DNA of 64,000 bases, taken from contig CP025323.1 of the NCBI GenBank assembly GCA_004014935.1, forward strand, positions 1,488,001 through 1,552,000, given 5' to 3'. A program made the translations under genes and the position numbers. The notes beneath the pieces are model-generated. The model saw only the letters and a program-made list of their open reading frames with translations, searched no databases and was not told the DNA's origin. Below are positions 61,245-64,000 of this stretch, piece after piece (position 1 is the stretch's first letter; every line of letters starts with the position of its first letter). This stretch comes from Saccharomycopsis malanga. Its lineage: Eukaryota > Ascomycota > Saccharomycetes > Ascoideales > Saccharomycopsidaceae.

Positions 61245-61745
61245 TTTAGATGATTATATTTGGTTATTTGAATAATTGTATCTAATTATAATATAGATAA
61301 GATTAGGTCAAAAGTTGTTTCTTGTTTCGATTGGTTATTTAGATGATTATATTTGACCATAATATTAATAAGATTAGGTCAGAAAGTTGTTTTTTGTTTC
61401 GATTGGTTATTGATAAAGTTTTTGCTTATAATGGTTGGTTATTTAGATAATTATATTTGATTATAATACAAATAAGATTAGCTCAAAAAGTACTAAAATT
61501 AGGCCAAAAAGTTGTTTCTTGTTTCTATTGGTTATTTAGATGATTATATTTGACTATAATGTTAATAAGATTAGGCCAAAAAGTTGTTTTTTGTTTCGAT
61601 TGGTTATTGATAAAGTTTTTGCTTATAATGGTTGGTTATTTAGATGATTATATCTATCTAATTATAATACTAATAAGATCAGTTCAAAAAGTGCTAAAAT
61701 TAGGCCAAAAAGTCGTTTCTTGTTCCGATTGGTTATTGATAAATT
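61245..61745. repeat. Complex tandem array after RGD1
   Basis: Repeated blocks of GGTTATTTAGATGATTATAT, TTGACTATAATATTAATAAG, ATTAGGCCAAAAAGTTGTTT and CTTGTTTCGATTGGTTATT recur five to six times with insertions. It starts about 25 bp after the RGD1 stop. Confidence 0.85.
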
Positions 61746-61804
61746 ATTATATCAGTACAGCTTCTAGTATCTTAATTTGAGTAATAAATTGGAAAGTAAG
61801 CAAT

Positions 61805-61986
61805 AAACGTTGGTCTATGTCGTGTTTCAGACAGTTACACTTGCTTGTGGAATCAGAAAAAGCATGAGTAAAGTGTTCGTCTTGGGAATTGAACCTGTGT
61901 GCTTGTTCGAGAGTGTTATCTACCAAACTATTCTGCTAGGCCTTTTACTCATCTCAGAGGACTGCCCACTGAGCCATACGGTCAAT
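61805..61986 (-). mobile_element. SINE 5' half
   Basis: Minus strand: GACCGTATGGCTCAGTGGGC (A box intact), AGTTTGGTAGATAACACTCT, B-box remnant GGTTCAATTCCCAAGACG, ACACTTTACTCATGC, TAACTGTCTGAAACACGACA. Tail absent. Confidence 0.75.
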
Positions 61987-62781
61987 ATTCACACTCACTC
62001 AGCTGTCATCCATGGCAATAATTCGACCAACCGCTCCAATCACACTCCTAATCAGAAGAGTTTATCTACATTTAATCTAAAAAATAGATATTATACTTAT
62101 TAGAGCACTTTCTCTCTTTCCTTTATGTGCAAGACGATTCTTCATTTTTTCTGAGCTTGTCACCTAAAACAACACCATTTCTCCCGAAACTCGCTTCTTG
62201 TAGTCCACAACATCTTCATTTTCAGGAATTTTTTGCCCTTATGGCTAACCAGGACTTTAATTTCCTGTCAAGCCTCGCCCACACCGGATTTCGTCGAGAA
62301 CCATCAAACAAGATGATAAATGGATTACCAAGGTCAACAAAATCACCGGCAAAAACAATTCTACTGCCAAAACCAAACCCACTAATCATTATGCTGTCCC
62401 TAAATCACATAATGCAGATATACGACTGGCTATTAATTACAGTGGCTTAACTAATCTTTTCTCTTCTTCAAATTTCACAGGGGAGAGAAAGAGATGCCAT
62501 ATTGGCCAGTACTTCCTACCGAACCTAGAACAAATTACATCAAATGAAGCCCTACACTACTTGAGCACTCGTAACAAAATTTAATCTTAAGAACGCTTCA
62601 CGTTGATAAAATAATTTCAAGGCTTTTTGCTTATGATCCAGGAAAATGTACTAATAATTGGTTAACATACTTAGAGTAATTTTTACTGAGAATTTTTAGT
62701 AAAAATTACCTTTTTAAAAAACTCGCTGTGAATTTTTCCTATGCTGGTTACCATAAAACCCAATCTTTTCACAGCTAATAC
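61987..62781. other. Intergenic with a possible retroelement scrap
   Basis: Around 62380-62460 one frame reads AVPKSHNADIRLAINYSGL, loosely like the RT block VPKKDG-RLCVDYRTLN of Ty3/gypsy pol. The support is weak; otherwise no gene is visible. Confidence 0.25.
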
Positions 62782-62830
62782 GTTATAATAATAATCTTAT
62801 ATTTCAAGCCCAGTACATATCAGCTGGTAC
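62782..62830 (-). mobile_element. SINE tail fragment
   Basis: ATAATAATAATCTTATATTT then CAAGCCCAGTACATATCAGC. Confidence 0.7.
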
Positions 62831-62955
62831 GTTTTATTAAACTCAGTGTTATGCTAATTATTTTGACTTGAAAAAAAATACAAAAAAGTTTGGAATTTGA
62901 ACTATCAGAGAATACATCAAATCTCATGGGAACCATATTGTCGTTTAGAAGGGCG

Positions 62956-63309
62956 TGTATCATTGGTGGTAAACATCTATATTCTTCTAGTCCTTTTATT
63001 GGCTGGATACATTAAACCTCTTATTCTATGTTTCCCTCTACTGTTGCAAGCTTTGCTCCGTTTCCTAATCCTTATTGGCTGGACTTATCTACCGGTACTT
63101 TATCAATACTGCTTTCCCATTGTTTTGTTATTTTCCCCGGTCTACACAGTCATTTAGAACATGAGAGTACTGGTTCAGGTGCCTCACTGCTCTAACAACT
63201 ATTCAAGACTCTATTTCCTCCCTTTATTTAGTCTTCTCTTATCCTTTTTATATAGTTAGTCTACGTTTCACCCATTCTCCGGTTAATACAGACTCATTTT
63301 AATATTACA
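62956..63309 (+). mobile_element. Solo LTR, 354 bp, best preserved
   Basis: Starts TGTATCATTGGTGGTAAAC and ends CTCATTTTAATATTACA. Internal TCCTTTTTATATAGTTAG is TATA-like. No target duplication is apparent (GGGCG before, TCTGG after). Confidence 0.8.
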
Positions 63310-63314
63310 TCTGG

Positions 63315-63422
63315 GATAATATACCTTATAGCTATAAAAGGGATTTTGTTAAAGAAGTTGACTAGGTTTCTTACCACAGTTTCTGTTATTAGCTATTTTT
63401 TATGATTGATGTTATTGGGCTA
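63315..63422 (+). pseudogene. Second copy of the HSP70 3' end, joined to a SINE head
   Basis: AATATACCTTATAGCTATAA then AAGGGATTTTGTTAAAGAAG, GTTGACTAGG and the HSP70 3' flank to TTATTGGGCTAA. It shares the 30-bp left flank with the copy at 26757-26863, so both derive from one chimeric unit rather than directly from the gene. The SINE head starts at 63423. Confidence 0.82.
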
Positions 63423-63712
63423 ACCACTGGGCCAAATGGCCCAGTGGTCCGTGCTCTCAGAGAAGAGAAAAACAAGACCTAATAGGAACACGGGCTCGAT
63501 TCCCAAGACGACACTTTTGCTCACTGCTTTCTACAATGTTGAACGATGGCTTCACAGGCAAGTGTGAACGACCTAGACCAAAGTCTAGTACTTTACAATC
63601 ATTCAATTAAGAATATTAAAATGAATATTGGGCTGCCACTGGGTTTTATCAAGTCTTTTTAGACATTGTGGGTATGCATGAAACCAATATTTGCTAGGTT
63701 CGAAATACAAGG
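63423..63712 (+). mobile_element. Full-length SINE
   Basis: Perfect 10-bp inverted repeat CCACTGGGCC/GGCCCAGTGG at the very 5' end, A box TGGCCCAGTGG (63437-63447), B box GGCTCGATTCC (63493-63503), AAGACGACACTTTTGCTCAC, GACCTAGACCAAAGTC, a body and the tail TTTGCTAGGTTCGAAATACA. About 290 bp; the ATT tail is missing. Confidence 0.85.
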
Positions 63713-63747
63713 TATTGTTTAATCTGCCTATATACAAAATGCCTTAC

Positions 63748-64000
63748 CATTTCCAAGTGGCCAAGTTGGTTAGGCCATGCGCCACACACAATAGTGCATA
63801 ATAGTGCAGAATAGTGCAGAAAATCAAGTGTGGCGTTCCTCACTTGGGGTTTTTGGACTCGATTCGCACTGTTGACGTTTTGAAGTAATTATCAAACATT
63901 TTATTAAATTACATCAGTGGTATCCACGTTAATTTGTTTTGAAAAAGCATACACAAACACCCTGAACTTTTTCGCTATATTATAGTACTGCTTATAATAA
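63748..64000 (+). repeat. 1-kb tRNA-headed repeat, copy F (cut by window edge)
   Basis: Head TGGCCAAGTTGGTTAGGCC, stem GCGCCACAC/GTGTGGCG with three loop units, then the body up to the window end. Together with the preceding SINE it is nearly identical to 27771-28200. Confidence 0.87.

Overview
The window is nuclear DNA from a budding yeast (Saccharomycotina). The genes are compact and mostly single-exon. The two introns I can place are about 60 nt long and sit near the 5' end of their genes. Protein matches point to yeast-specific families (Pex8, Mtc2, Aft, Nop2, Rgd1, Ent3, Chk1, Tpk2). I found no CTG codon in the HSP70 and NOP2 frames. That fits the CUG-Ser clade, where CTG is rare and read as serine, but does not prove it. 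I do not assign a species.

Layout. 1-698: 5' part of PMA1 (minus), cut by the window edge. 699-6315: a very long PMA1/CPS1 intergenic region full of satellites, LTR and SINE pieces. 6316-12618: CPS1, a small heat-shock protein and NOP2. 12.9-14.0 kb: a 1-kb dispersed repeat. 14.4-18.1 kb: MTC2 and, divergently, an Nbr1/Atg19-like ZZ-domain protein. 18.5-19.5 kb: a nest of SINE, solo LTR and SINE. 19.97-26.5 kb: INH1, PEX8 and a strongly heat-regulated SSA-type HSP70. 26.5-29.0 kb: a mosaic of an HSP70 3'-end copy, SINEs, a broken MRC1 C-terminal fragment and a 1-kb repeat. 29.1-30.7 kb: an Aft-type iron regulator. 31-37.9 kb: a gene-poor stretch holding a possible secreted cysteine-rich protein and a tRNA-Ser. 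37.9-42.9 kb: an exo-1,3-beta-glucanase and a long protein I do not recognise. 44.5-45.8 kb: divergent MNP1 and RPB9, each with one intron. 46.3-48.3 kb: a decayed Ty3/gypsy pol with SINEs. 48.7-54.2 kb: TPK2 and ENT3, with repeats between them. 54.4-56.8 kb: repeats. 57.2-61.2 kb: divergent CHK1 and RGD1. 61.2-64 kb: repeats to the end.

The genes are unrelated housekeeping and regulatory loci; nothing looks like a metabolic cluster. The unusual content is the repeat landscape. (1) A short interspersed family of about 180-300 bp has a tRNA-like head (A box and B box, preceded by a hairpin) and an (ATT)n tail, with more than 25 copies or pieces. (2) A second, roughly 1-kb non-coding family has a head resembling tRNA-Thr and a variable-number 10-nt repeat inside a conserved stem-loop; all six copies lie in the same orientation. 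(3) Solo LTRs of up to about 355 bp (TG...CA) and one decayed Ty3/gypsy pol are present. (4) Copies of host gene 3' ends (HSP70, MRC1) lie against SINE boundaries. Well-formed tRNA-derived SINEs are unusual in budding yeasts, so this is the part most likely to be undescribed.
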